Source of the DNA: Diphasiastrum complanatum
Lineage: Eukaryota; Streptophyta; Lycopodiopsida; Lycopodiales; Lycopodiaceae
Reading direction: 5' to 3'
Assembly: GCA_029204225.1 (NCBI GenBank)
Contig: CM055095.1
Span: forward strand, 36,545,078-36,609,077
Length of the DNA stretch: 64,000 nucleotides
Shown: positions 36,144-48,018 of the stretch, in pieces
Position numbering within the stretch: position 1 is the first letter of the stretch
Layout: each line of letters starts with the position of its first letter
The notes under the pieces: generated by a model
The model's input: the letters and a program-made list of their open reading frames with translations, nothing else
Database searches by the model: none
What the model was told of the DNA's origin: nothing
Position numbers and translations under genes: made by a program

Positions 36144-37388
36144 CAATTTTAGTATGGCATGGATTTGCCCTAACACACTAAGCAAGACTATACAGGCCAA
36201 CAACCTTTCCTTTCTTTAATTGCAACTTAAGTAATTACGTAAATTTTATACTTGCCCTTTCAAATTTACACTAGGAACGAAACTAGTAATCGAGCTTGGA
36301 CACCCTTGGAAAGCATGAATATGCTCAAGGGTCTTGACACCACAGGTTAGTATGGCAATTTATACTTGTTTGGCAAGCGTCCTCTTGTTGATTTGTTATA
36401 TATAAAAGATTATTAATTGATATGGACTAACACCAAACATATTGATCAGCATGGCTTTCGCCCTAATACGATAAAAAGATGGCTTAGCTTCTATTGCTAA
36501 ATTCCACAAGTGAATGGGAAGATTGGACTAAGAATTTTCTATTCTAACCATGTTGTTAAGTAGCAAAACTTATTTTGTACATGGATAACAACTGACATTG
36601 ATACATGTCTTCCTCACATACTAACTCGAGTGGTTTCGCGTTGTGGGGTGGTGGCAGATACCAGCTGGATGTCTTGAAATACATTTTGCTTTATGGTGCT
36701 TTATTGTACTGTATTTTACTTCTCAGCTATATTTTACCTTGTTGGCTTATGATTAAAGGTTTCAAAGGGTTTGATCTTTCTTAAGCAAGAGGAACTATGT
36801 GAATGCTTTAACTCTCTCTGGTGTTTTCTATGTAGTGGAGGTGTGAGGCAGCTCATCTTCTAGCTCGGCCCCTGCTAGCCCATGAAAGCCTACGCATGTG
36901 AGGAGAGAATGAAGAACGGGGGGGGGGGGGGGGGGGCTTTTAAGCTTAGTCTAAGGTTTAATTTTGATTTTTCCTTCGGGTTTATACAATGGCTTATTTG
37001 CAAAAATGGTTTTCGAAAATGATAGTAAAGCAATGCTGAAGAAGATTTCGTGCATTGATTATTGTTTTTTGGGTTTGCCAAATACAATTACACGTTTGTA
37101 AGGGTGTTGTTTTCCAAACTTATGTTCCAAGCATGAAATTTCATTAAAAAAATGATTTTTTATATGAAATGTGCTTCAATTGACCTTGCAATTCCTCGTC
37201 GTGCAAAGTTGCTAATTAAGGGGAAAAAAGTTTGTATTTTTACACGAATTAAGGCAAAACATGTGAAATTGCAAAAGTCGTCTATCTTGAGGTTTGGAAG
37301 TCCTCTTTCAAAACCTCACATTGTACACATGTAGTTAAGTGATTAGGCCAATTTTGGAAGTGGATTAGCTCGTGGTAATGTAGGCTAG
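36144..37388. other. Noncoding
   Basis: No gene recognised apart from the G run listed separately. Confidence 0.5.
36918..36936. repeat. G19 homopolymer
   Basis: Nineteen consecutive G in otherwise AT-rich DNA; it would form a G-quadruplex readily. Length may be inexact in the assembly. Confidence 0.9.
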
Positions 37389-38044
37389 TCATCTTCGTTT
37401 GCCTTGTGTGATGAGCGTACTGGAGCTAGCATCAACCACATTGCATGTCTGATCTGTGAATGTCACACGCATGTCTACATCTGCTATCTTAGCAACTAAT
37501 AGAAGATCTTTCTGCAGTGTCGGGACATACAGGACGTCATCCAGTCTTCTATCTCTGCCATTGGTGTTGAGCCAAAGTGCACCGCTCACCTCATGTCGCA
37601 ATCCATCTCCTAGAACGATGTATCTAGGGGAGCCGATTTGTCAAAAGTCGACGATCATCTGCCTTGTCGTGACAAAGTGTGACGTGGCTCCTGAGTCAAG
37701 AACTATGTCTTGAACATTGGATGTGGATATTGCACACACATCGGGACATTTGGGCTCCTCCACGTATGATGTGATGTTCGTGCTTTCCTTCCTACTCTGC
37801 GTCTTCTTGTTTCATGGATTGTCGTAGCAATCCATGGCTGCATGACCTTTCTTGTGACATGTATACACTCAATCTTTGGATTCAACCAACATTTATCCAC
37901 TATGTATCTGTCACGTCTGCATCTGTCGCATGTCTTCTTGTCATTGTCTTGTTGTTTGTTCCTTCCTTTCAATCTCCCTTCTTGAGTTTCCTGCTTCTGC
38001 TGGTTCTGATCTGATCTCCTTGTCGACTCCCTGAAGATACTCAA
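37389..38044 (-). pseudogene. Copia family-B gag knuckle and protease fragment
   Basis: Minus strand: CDRCRRDRYIVDKC (His of the knuckle replaced by Tyr), WLNPKIECIH, then a frameshift; protease DSGATSHF near 37690 and LQKDLLLVAKIADVD near 37500. Closely resembles 26037-26600. It points away from the plus-strand RT fragment that starts about 100 bp further right, so this copy is rearranged. Confidence 0.85.
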
Positions 38045-38139
38045 ATTTCAGCTGAGCTGAACGCTAGTTTGAGTAGATCGACATATCGGGAGTACCTATC
38101 ACACCGACAATACACCGAGGTCCCGCTATCAACAGACAG

Positions 38140-39285
38140 GACAAAAAAAAACCAGTTGTTGAGCCTGTATTATCTCCAAGGACATCTACAAGACAAAGAA
38201 GAGTGCCACTCTGATACGTGTCTGACAGCTCATCTTCTGCTCAGGAAGAATTCTGTGGATTCAACTATGGACCACAAAGTTATGAAGAAGCCATCAACTA
38301 TCCGGACAAGGGCAAGTGGATCAAGGCCATGGAAAACGAAATGAGCTCCATGAAGCAGAACAAGGTGTGGACTCTCGAGCCACTACCAACTGACAGAAAG
38401 ACTATCAAGTGTAAATGGGCCTACAAGCACAAGTATGGACCAGACGGCAATGTACTAAGATACAAAGTCAGGCTAGTTGCAAAGGGCTTCTCACAGAGAT
38501 ATGGCATTGACTATACAAAGACATTCTCTCCAGTCATGAAGCACACATCCCTATGCATATTATTTGCATATGCAGCTGCCAATGATTTGAGTAGACGAGA
38601 AGACAGCCTTCTTGCATGGCGAGCTGAAAGAGGAGGTCTACATGGACCAGCCACTTGCTGACTATGCCTACAAAATGCACAAAAGCATCTATGGACTGAA
38701 ACAATCCACCAAGAAGTGGTACAAGAAGAAGGATCCTGCATTAAGATCCTTAGGCCTCCAGCCTTTAATGGCTGACTGCAACATTTATGTGAAGGTCATA
38801 AGCGAGGAGATCATCATAATCGGTGTCTACGTGGATGACACACTAATTTTGTCATGGAGCAACAATCTAATTGCATAGGTGAAGGTAGATATTTTGAGGC
38901 ACTTCGAAATATTGGACCTAGGAGAAGACAAATGCTACCTGGGTTTGCAGATCGACAAAGATCTTCAAGCTAGGAGATTGTATCTACACCAGTCAAGATA
39001 CATTCAAAAGATCATTGATGATTTTGACGTGGTAGATTGCAATGTGAGTAAATACTCCAATAGTTCTTGGCATAGTACTGACCAATGAAGACTGTCCCAG
39101 AGATGAAGTAGAATGGCAAGCAATGAAGCACAAGCCTTACGGAAGGCTTATCGATTCTTTGATGTACTTTGCAGACAATACGCGACCAGACATTGCTTAC
39201 GTAATGTTCAGATTGATTCAATTCAATATCAATCCAGGCTTAACTCACTGGAAGATCGCCAAGAGGATTCTGCAACATCTTTAGA
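38140..39285 (+). pseudogene. Copia family-B reverse transcriptase and connection
   Basis: Linker, then YEEAINYPDKGKWIKAMENE, CKWAYKHKYGPDG, RLVAKGFSQRYGIDY, a frameshift near 38600, HGELKEEVYMDQP, SIYGLKQSTKKWY, the YVDDTL catalytic site near 38830, and, in a third frame, RPDIAYVMFRLIQF near 39200. It ends at KRILQHL, where it joins a family-A gag. At least three frameshifts or stops inactivate it. Confidence 0.9.
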
Positions 39286-39905
39286 ACATAAAGAATTATG
39301 GCCTATTCTAAGTTATCAAAGAGTAGATGAGAGTGCTTCATCATATGTAATGAGAGTAAAGGATCTTCATCAAGAGTTAGCTGGTATTGGAGATGTTCTT
39401 AAGAACACTAAACTTGTTGAAGTAGTCCTAAATGTACTTAGAGATGAGTATGACAATATTGTGCAGACTTATGCTATCAGGGAGGATCTTCCATCCTTGG
39501 AGACACTGCAAGATGTTCTCATTGCTGAATAAAGCAGACAAGAGAACAAGATGCTCAGGATCAACAGACTTTCATTGAAAGATGGTGGAGATGACAAAGC
39601 ACTCTTCATCAGAGACAAGTCAAGAGACAAGGGCAAAGGACAACAACACTTCAAGAAGGACAAAGCCAAAGAAGGTGGTGAGGATCAGTCCTCCTAAGTT
39701 GCAACATCCAATGGCAAGAAGAAGTTGTCAAAGATCAAGTGTTTTTTCTGTGGCAAGAAAGGACACTATGCATCAAACTGTTTCAAGAAGAAGAACCAAT
39801 CTAAGCAAGCTAACCTTACTAATGAGGATGAGTGTGAGGGTGTTGAGAGTGAAAGAGAGGATTCATTAATGATGTCTATTTTTTTCATCTTTTCTTTTCA
39901 AGAAT
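39286..39905 (+). pseudogene. Copia family-A2 gag (C-part) with one zinc knuckle
   Basis: Enters mid-gag at RVDESASSYVMRVKDLHQEL, continues NVLRDEYDNIVQTYAI, TAA at 39530, then RDKSRDKGKGQQHF and a single complete knuckle CFFCGKKGHYASNC near 39740. Its close relative is the minus-strand copy at 45410-46445. Gag N-terminus and 5' LTR are absent. Confidence 0.88.
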
Positions 39906-40300
39906 GAAGAAGTCTGGTGGATAGATAGTGGGGCTAGTTCCCATATGTCTAGTTCTAGAAACTCTTTCACTATTCACATGCCATATCTAGGTGCAAAAAG
40001 ATCAATCTATACTGCTAATGATGTAGAGTGTAGAATTGAAGGAAAAGGTAGTATTCCATTGCATGCATCATCATCAAAATCTTTTTGCTTGCATGATGTA
40101 CTTTATGTATCTAGACTAACCAAGAATCTCATGAGTGTAGGACAGTTGTTTGATAGTGGATTGGATGTCAAGTTTCAAGTTGACAAGTGTATAATCTCAA
40201 GAGAAAATGAAGTTATTGCTAGAGGATCTAGAATTGGTAAGTTGTACAAACTAGATTCTAGGGAGAGTGCTAACATTTCTCCAGGAGGATCTGTGGCATA
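39906..40300 (+). pseudogene. Copia family-A2 protease
   Basis: WIDSGASSHMSS carries the catalytic Asp in the copia D-S-G context. FCLHDVLYVSRLTKNLMSVG and EVIARGSRIGKLYKL follow, leading to gag-pre-integrase. A stop lies just upstream of the active site. Confidence 0.85.
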
Positions 40301-40978
40301 AGAGATTGGGACATCCCAATTTCAAAGCCATGCAATCTATGGTCAAGGAAGGAAAAGTTGTTGGACTACCAAAGACAGTGTCAAAGGAGTTTCTACCTTG
40401 TGAATCTTGTGTTTTGGCAAAATTACACAAAAGGCCCTTTTCAAGCTCAAGCATCAAAGCAACCATTTGAACTCATGCACTCTGATGGTCATTTCTCATC
40501 AACTAAGAGCAGAGGAGCAAATTGCTTTGTTTCCTTTGTAGATGATTATACAAGATATTCATGTTGTCTTCTAAAGCCATGGTCTATGATGTTTTCCTTA
40601 CTTTCAAAGCTTATGTAGAAAAGCAGTTTCCTTTTAAGTTGAAAGCTTTGAGAAGTGATAGTGGAGGAGAATACACTTCCAATAAGTTTAAAGACTTTTG
40701 TGAGAGAGAGGGAATCCAAAGAGAGTTTTCTTGTTCATATACTCCTCAGCAAAATGGAGTTGCTGAGAGAAAAAAATAGAACTTTGTGTGAATGTGCAAA
40801 AGCCATTAGGTTAGAAGCTTCTCTGCCTAAAGAATTTTGGGGAGAGGCAGTTGCATGTGCAAACTATCTTTGTAATAGGCTTCCTAATCTTGCAATAGGA
40901 GGAAAAACATCATTTGAGATGTTGTATAAGAAAAAGCCTAAGGTAGATCATCTTTGTGCATGTACCTCTAGAAACTAG
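40267..40978 (+). pseudogene. Copia family-A2 integrase
   Basis: LWHKRLGHPN...CESCVLAK gives the HHCC zinc site. Core residues are all present: HSDGHFS (Asp), RSDSGGEY (Asp) and NGVAERK (Glu), but in three different frames because of shifts near 40350, 40570 and 40780. FWGEAVACANYLCNRLPN and EMLYKKKPKVDHL follow. Confidence 0.9.
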
Positions 40979-42326
40979 GAAGAAGGAAGATCCTAGTGTT
41001 GTTAAAGGAATTTTTGTAGGATATGCATCTACTAAAAAAGCATACAAAGTATATCTTCCCTCTACTGACAAGAATGTTGTTAGTAGAGATGTGATCTTCC
41101 ATGAAGATCAGAAGTTTAACTTGGATGATGCACAGATCAAGGAGTCTCATGCAAGATCTACAATCATCAATCTTGATGCTGCTCAAAAAGTGGTGAGGTC
41201 GAGGCTTGAGGAGGAGCAACTTCAAGCAACTACACCAAGAAGATCTACAAGAGCAAGATTTGAGCCAAGGAGGCTCGCATATGATGAAGAAGGAAGGCAA
41301 GTGGAAGGTGAAACTTCCTATTATGCTCTCTTCATATCGGATGAAGAGCCTAAAGATGTCCAAGAAGCACTTCAATCCAAGATGTGGGTTGAAGCAATGA
41401 CCCAAGAGTTTGAGGCCTTGATGTCAAACAACACATGGGAGCTTGTGGAGCCACCAAACAACATGCATGTGATTGGATGTAAGTGGGTTCTCAAAAGCAA
41501 GTATTATCATGATGGATCTATCAATAAGTACTTTGTGCCAAAGACTACTCACAAATCAAAGGTCTTGACTATGAAGACACCTTTGCACCAGTTGCAAAAA
41601 TGGTAAAAATCAGAATACTCATATCTTTTGCATGTTTTCACAATTGGAGTATGTTCCAGCTTGATGTTTCTAATGCATTTCTCAATGGTTACCTTGAGGA
41701 GGAGATTTACATGGAGCAACCTCCTGGTTTTGTGAAAGAAAGTGATGAATCAAAAGTTTGTCTTTTGTTCAAAAGTCTCTATGGACTGAAACAAGCACCA
41801 AGGTCTTGGTATGCAAGGCTCAACTCCTATCTCATATCACTCGGATTTTGTCTAAGTGAATATGACCCTTCTCTATATTATAAGTTTGTAGATAGTTTTG
41901 TGATTATTCTTCTCATCTATGTAGATGATATCATTCTTTGTGGAAATAAAGAGAAGCTAGTTGAAGAAACTAAGCATGCACTTGGTAGTGAGTTTAAGAT
42001 GCAGGACTTAGGAGTTCTTCACTATATTCTAGGCCTTGAAATAGATTTTTGGAAAGGTCAAGCCTTTGTAAGTCAAAGTAGATATTCCTTTTTTATGCTC
42101 AAGAAATTCCAAATGAAAAAATGTAAAGGCATAGATACACCTATGGAGCACATTGTAAAAGTTCCTATGAAAGATGATGAAAGGACATCACTCTTTATAG
42201 GAGTCTTATTGGCTCACTTATATGGTTAACAGTGACTAGGCCTGATCTAAGCTTTAGTGTTCATAAGCTAAGTCAACACATGCAGGATCCAAAGTTATAT
42301 CACAATAATTTGGCTAAAAGAATCAT
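40979..42326 (+). pseudogene. Copia family-A2 integrase tail, RT and start of connection
   Basis: GIFVGYASTKKAYKVYLPST ends integrase; RRSTRARFEPRRLAYD is the linker; MWVEAMTQEFEALM begins RT. FQLDVSNAFLNG has the first catalytic Asp and ILLIYVDDIILCG the YVDD. After two frameshifts near 42200 RPDLSFSVHKLSQHM and LAKRIM follow, then the element is cut at about 42327 by a minus-strand LTR. Confidence 0.9.
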
Positions 42327-42329
42327 GAA

Positions 42330-42634
42330 TAAGTCTTCTTCCAATTCTGCGTGCAAGAAAGCAGTCTTCTCATCCACAATATGGATTTTCTTTGGTTTCC
42401 ATAACAAAAACCCTAGCATTAATGTGGACTAGATTCAAATGTCTCCACATTCAAATTGAATCTTCTAAAACTCGTGTACTACACTTTTCCACACTTTCAA
42501 AAAGTGTTTATTTAAATGCTTTTAGACTAATATAATTTTGAAAAGTCAAACTCTAAGTCTAATATGAAAGTTGGCCTCAATTGCCAAATATACAAATATG
42601 ACCAAAATAGTAAAATTAGTTGAAATTTCTCACA
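42330..42634 (-). repeat. Copia family-A LTR, 5' part (3' LTR of minus element)
   Basis: On the minus strand begins TGTGAGAAATTTC at 42634 after the purine tract GTGAAGAGAGAG. About 300 bp align with the first part of the family-A LTRs at 49673 and 50075. It ends at the junction with the plus-strand element at about 42327. Confidence 0.8.
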
Positions 42635-43190
42635 CTCTCTCTTCACCTAGTTTTAGCACAGACTTTGAGAACACTCCAAGTGAAGTCCTATGCTTCATGA
42701 ACAAGTCCTTTCCCAATGCTTTGGTGAAGATATCAGCTACACATTACTTTGAGGACACATGTTGAAGCTCCACCTCCTTTGCCAAGACTTGCTTCCTTAC
42801 AAAGTGATGTGCCACCTCAATATGTTTGCTCCTAGCATGAAAGATATGATTGGTTGCCAAATTTTGGGCTGATACGTCGTCACAAAAGATGATTTGGCTC
42901 TCTAAAAAATCTAGCAAGTGAAGATCCTTGATCATCCTCTTGATCCATACCATCTCCTTTGTGCAATGTGTAAGTGCTTTGTACTTGGCCTCAATAGATG
43001 ACAATGAGATAGTGGCTTGTTTCTTTGACATCCATGATATGGCTCCATCACCTATGAAAATAGAATAAGAACTTATGGATTTCCTATCCATTTTATCTCT
43101 AGCAAAGTCCGAATCTGAAAATCCAAACAAGTTAGCTGATGATCCCTCATACAATATGCCAAAATCTAGAGTTCCAATGATGTACCTCAA
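42635..43190 (-). pseudogene. Copia family-A RNase H
   Basis: GFSDSDFARD, IGDGAISWMSKKQATISLSS, FCDDVSAQNLA and HARSKHIEVAHHFV are in one frame. TAA at 42744 falls before the ADIFTKAL tail, which continues in frame to the LTR. The catalytic Glu context SSIEAKY retains Glu. Confidence 0.9.
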
Positions 43191-44200
43191 AACTCGTTTC
43201 TCTATCTTTTACCAATGCTCTTCAATAGGATCTTGCATGAATTAGCTCAATCTACCAGCACAATAGCTTAGATATGGTCTTGTGATGGTTAGATACATGA
43301 GTGAACCAAATAGCTTCCTATAGAGAGTAATGTCCTTGAAGGATCATTCATTACCTCTTATAGTTAGCTCTACATTTGATTCCATAGGTGTATCACAAGA
43401 CTTTGCATCTACCATATAAAATCTTTCGAGAATAGAATTAGCTTACTTCTCTAGACAATGAAAGTAGATTGAAAAGATGTAATTACTTCTATTCCTAAAA
43501 TGTAAGGCAAATGACGAAGATCATGCACCTCAAATTCCTCCTTGAGAGCACTCTTGATATCATCCTCCACATCTTGGTTGTCTCCATCACTCAAGACGAT
43601 ATCATCCACATAGATTAGCAAGATGGTAACATCATTTTCAGCAAACCTATAATAAAGTGAATGATCGGACTCACTCATAGCAAAGCCTTGAGAGAGTAAA
43701 AAAGTATTAAGCATAGCACACCAACTCCTTGGTGCTAGCTTAAGGCCATACACACTCCTTTGTAGAAGACACACATGATTTGGCTTTGTAGGTGCAATGT
43801 AGCTCTCGGGTTTCTCCATGTACACTTCCTCCTCAAGATCACCATTCAAAAAAATATTTATGATATCAAATTTTCATAGATCCCATCCATAAAGAGTAGC
43901 AAGAGAATTGATGACCCAAATGCTTACCATCTTTTTCACGGTGCAAAGGTTTCATTATAGTCAATACCATGTTCTTGAGCATATCCTTTTGCCACCAACC
44001 TTGCCTTATGCTTATTGATAGATCCATCTTTTGTCTTCACCTTGAAGATCCATTTACATCAAATATTTTTCTTGTCCTTAGGTAACTCCACCAATCTCCA
44101 TGTTGCATTCTTCGTAAGAGCTTGATACTCAAGATCCATTGCTTGGATCCACTCCTCCTTGTTCCTTGCTCATCTACACAAGTAGGTTCATCAAAAGAGA
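43191..44200 (-). pseudogene. Copia family-A reverse transcriptase
   Basis: From the N-side: [17 protein letters not shown] near 44050, [19 protein letters not shown], a break near 43920, NGDLEEEVYMEKPESY, SVYGLKLAPRSW, ILLIYVDDIVLSDGDNQ, then stops near 43451 and 43240. The aligned protein closely resembles the intact RT at 4285-5442. Confidence 0.88.
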
Positions 44201-45200
44201 TTAGGAAAGCAAAGTGTGTACCTCCAACAACTTTCTTACCTTTGTCATCATATGCGAGCCTTGAAGGCATTTGTCTTTCCCTTGATGTTCTCCCTGGCTT
44301 TTGACTTGATGAAGGTCCTTCAACATCACCATCTAAAGTAGTATCTTGTATATCAACATCAAGAATGCTAGATCCATCCACACCATCATCACTTGAAGAC
44401 ACCTTTGGAATATTCCCCTTATCAAAAATGACATCTCTACCAATAATCACCTTATTAGTAGAAGGAATGTAAACCTTGTAGGCTTTACTCACCTCACTGT
44501 ATCCAACAAATATACCTTTCCTTGAAGATGGATCCTCCTTGTCCTATCATCAAGAGTTGCTTATATGAATGTGTTGTAGTAGATACAACATGAAAGATGC
44601 CCCTCTTTGCCATGTAAGGTGAGCCATAAAGACTCGGCCATGCATCTTGAAGATCTTCTTGAAATCATATGAAGAAGAAACTCCTCCTCACACCTTGGCC
44701 CCATCATAACTTGATTACCTTCAAAAAAGATAACTTGTGATGCTTCTTGAGAAGCCTTATCTCGGCCACTTCCAAGATTGAATCTTCATGCAATATGACA
44801 TCTCTATTCACAATTACATTTGAAATAGAGAGTGTAAAGACACTAAAGGCCTCCTTGATGGATGAGTATCCAATCATGATCCAATTCTTAGATCATCCTT
44901 CCTCCTTGTTTCCAAGGGAATATGTGCAAAACAAGCACTACCAAGTTCACTAAGGTGATCAACCTTAGGCTTCATCTTCAATAAAACTTCATATGGTGCT
45001 ATTCCTTCAGGAGCTCCAATACTCCTCAAAGCTTTGATCTTCAATGAAAATTTCTTCTCAACATATGCTTTGAATAATAAGGAATAATCATACACCATAA
45101 TACTTGAAGAGAGAAGATATGTGCATCTTGTGTGATCATCCTCCTTTGAAATATTGGACATATAAGAAACATCAAGAGAGTTTACACTCTCACTTGGATC
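44201..45200 (-). pseudogene. Copia family-A integrase, deleted and partly duplicated
   Basis: The zinc-binding domain and the part of the core carrying the catalytic Asp and Glu are missing. YVEKKFSLKIKALRS joins directly to IAPYEVLLKMKPKVDHL near 45020. Two versions of the integrase tail follow: GYSSIKEAFSVFTLSISNVI near 44850 and KAYKVYIPSTNKVIIGRDVI near 44450. This indicates an internal duplication or a recombinant. Confidence 0.75.
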
Positions 45201-46445
45201 CAATTTGTAGATGCCTTCAAATCTTGATCCATATGCAAGGATCTCACCATCCTTCTTGATCACACAATTGTCAATATTGAAATTGACATCAAAGCCACTA
45301 TCAAGAAGTTGGCCAACACTTAAGATATTCTTTGTAAGCTTTGAGGCAAAAAGAACATTGTTGAGAAAGAGATCTTTGGAAGATGCAAGCTTCAGTATTG
45401 CACTCATGCTTACTTGCAATGTATATGGTCTTCTTGACTCCACCATAAGGCATAATAGATGAAAAAAAAGTGCTTGGAGCCACACATATGTAAAGATGCT
45501 CCACTATCAATATACCATGAGTCATCCTTGTTGAAGGTGGAAGAGGAGAAGCTTGATGCCATAAGAGAGCCTTCTCCATCACTTGCAATATAGTCTTCTT
45601 TCTCATTGGTGATGTTGGCTTGATTGAGTTGATTCTTCTTCTTGAAGCAATTGGTGGCATAATGGACTTTCTTGCCACAATAAAAGCACTTGATCTTCTT
45701 CTTCTTGAGATTTGAATTAGAAGCATGAGAGGTATCCTCCTCCTCTCCATCTTGGTCTTTAGCTTTGTCATTAGAGAAGTGATGGTGTTGCTTCTTACTC
45801 CTCTCTTTGTGCTTGGCAAATAGAACTTTGCCATCATCATGATTGAGTGATAGCTTGTCCATCCTCAAGAGTTTGTACTCTTGTCTTGATTCTTCATAAA
45901 TAAGCACACTTTGAAGGGCCTCCAAACTTGGTAGCTCCTCCTTAATGGCATAGGATTGGACAAGGTTGTCATATTCATCTCTCAAGCCATTGAGAATGAC
46001 TTGGACTAGCTCACTTTGATTGATTGAGTCACCAATACATGCAAGCTATGAATATCCTTGACTCTCAAAACATAATTAGATGCACTCTCATCACTCTTTT
46101 GACTACTTTGAAGATTTGATTTCTAAGAGTGAGGAGCCTAGAGGTGTTCTTAGCCGCATAGATGGACTTGAGACAATCCCAAGCTTCCTTGGATGTAGAA
46201 CAATCACCAATCTCCCTCAATATCTCATTAGAGACATTCATCTTAATGTAGTGGAGAGCGATCCTAGCTCTCTTCTTGTATTCTTGTACTTCTTGAAGGA
46301 CTTGAGGCTCCTCCTCAATCCCAAGTGCAATGTCCATCACATCTTGGAGTATCAAGGTGGACTCCATCCTCAACTTCCATATTGAATAATTGGAAGTAGA
46401 CAATCTCTCACTTGGTTGCAATGAGTATGAACTCATTGAAGTCAT
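45201..46445 (-). pseudogene. Copia family-A gag and protease
   Basis: ATG 46445 opens a gag with STSNYSIWKLRMESTL and KEAWDCLKSIYAAKNTSRLL. A frameshift near 46060 leads to NGLRDEYDNLVQSYAI and the single knuckle CFYCGKKVHYATNC (GH changed to VH). WYIDSGASLHM is the protease active site near 45500; NVLFASKLTKNILSVGQLL follows in another frame. Confidence 0.9.
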
Positions 46446-47183
46446 GCAAAGTAGAGATAAATAAAAGTGATGAACAAAAAATGTTGCTTCTCTCTCACTA
46501 TAGGATCCAATAATGGTGTGCTACCATCTCCTATGCAAGATCTTGCAACAAATTGTGAAATGATTCTCACTAGCTATCTCAATCTCTCCAAAACTAGATC
46601 TACTTCACATCAGATGATGGAGTATGGAAAAAGTTAGGATCAAACACTCTTAGAACGTGTGAAATACACTAAGAAACCAAATTGACTCAAATACAATGAT
46701 ATTGCATGAAACAAAATGGCTAAGATCTCAAAGCAGTGCCTAGATCACATATAGATGAGATTGGTAAGCATTCAACTGTGATTTTGGATAAAAAAAGCAA
46801 TCTCTTGACCAAACCAAATGTGTCCACCCAGGTTTAGGTGCCCTACCTAACCCTCTTAAAAAACTTATAACTTTTGATTGGCTCAACCAAATGAATGAAA
46901 CTGATTGCGTCAGAAACTAGACAAAAATAGCTTCAAAATAAGCTATCTAGCAAGATTTTTGGATCAAACATGAAAGAGAACTCCCAAATTGAAATTGGAT
47001 GTTCCTCACACGTGTCTGAGCACCTGATTCCGTACAGTACTAGGTCAAACTCAATGCCCTATTGATCTCTTTGGTCCAAAAGTGGACAAGATAGCTAGGA
47101 AAATGGAACTTGAAAATTTTTAGCTCAAGATTGATGAATTGTTTTCACTCAAATGGACCAAATTGCATGGTAACCTTAGGTAG
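46446..47183 (-). other. Leader of the minus-strand copia, noncoding
   Basis: Lies between PBS and gag ATG. At about 740 bp it is long compared with the leaders near 4240 and 50740, and holds no protein-like frame. Confidence 0.45.
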
Positions 47184-47195
47184 GCTCTAATACTA
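47184..47195 (-). promoter_or_regulatory. Primer-binding site, degenerate
   Basis: Minus strand TAGTATTAGAGC, two mismatches from the initiator tRNA-Met PBS, directly beside the LTR end. Confidence 0.6.
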
Positions 47196-48018
47196 TGTTG
47201 ATTTCACACGTGTGGACTATCCACAACATGTACTTGTGATCTCCTAAGGTGTGTAGATGCACCAAGATCAAGACTAGATTGAGATTCAAGATCTATCTTT
47301 GATTTCATGGCAAAAACACACTACTACATGCATTCAATCACTTCCAAATCTCACTCACACGTGTGGGAAGTGTTCCAAAAATAATCTTAAGTAAAAACAA
47401 GCTGCTCTCCTCGGGTAGAGAGAGAAAATTATCACGAGTTCTCGGGTAGAGAGAGAAAGCTAGAAAACCAATTACTCACAAAATCCAGTCAATCTCAAAA
47501 TCAATTAGATCCAATTGAGAAGTACAATGATACTAATAGATCCATGAGCTACCACAATGCTCAATCATGATTGGACCACACTTTTGCCACCTCTTAATCC
47601 TATTGGACCATTGATCCATTCGCCTCTAAATTCTATTGGACCATTTTCAAGCATATCTCAAATTCTATTGGACCACTCATGGTTCCACCTCTAAATCCTA
47701 TTGGACCTCTTAAACTTCATCAAACAAAAGCATTACACTTGTCTACACTCTAATTGGCTAGAGTTTGGCCTCCTACTCTATTTTGACTCAATAGTGGCAT
47801 TACAATTGGAAATGGATAATTTGCCATCTATGCCAAATTTGACCCTATCAACATCCTACACCTAGATGCTTGATACAAAAAACATAAGACCCCTATATCT
47901 AACATTTTTAATTTAGTTCACAATTCTCCACACGTGGGAACATCCTCCACACATGTGAGATTCACTTACAAACTTCTTTCATAAAAATACCAAGCTAGAT
48001 TTTTGCCAATTTCTCACA
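47196..48018 (-). repeat. Copia 5' LTR of a different sequence family
   Basis: Minus strand starts TGTGAGAAATTGGC at 48018 and ends AATCAACA at 47196 (823 bp). After the first ten bases it does not resemble the family-A LTR at 42330-42634 that closes the same gag-pol remnant. Two copies of a TCTCTACCCGAG segment lie near 47415 and 47440. Confidence 0.55.

Noticed and set aside
39113-39532. Single 139-codon protein
   Set aside because: The first half is an out-of-frame reading of a family-B copia connection domain and the second half is family-A gag; it is a chance fusion across an element junction.
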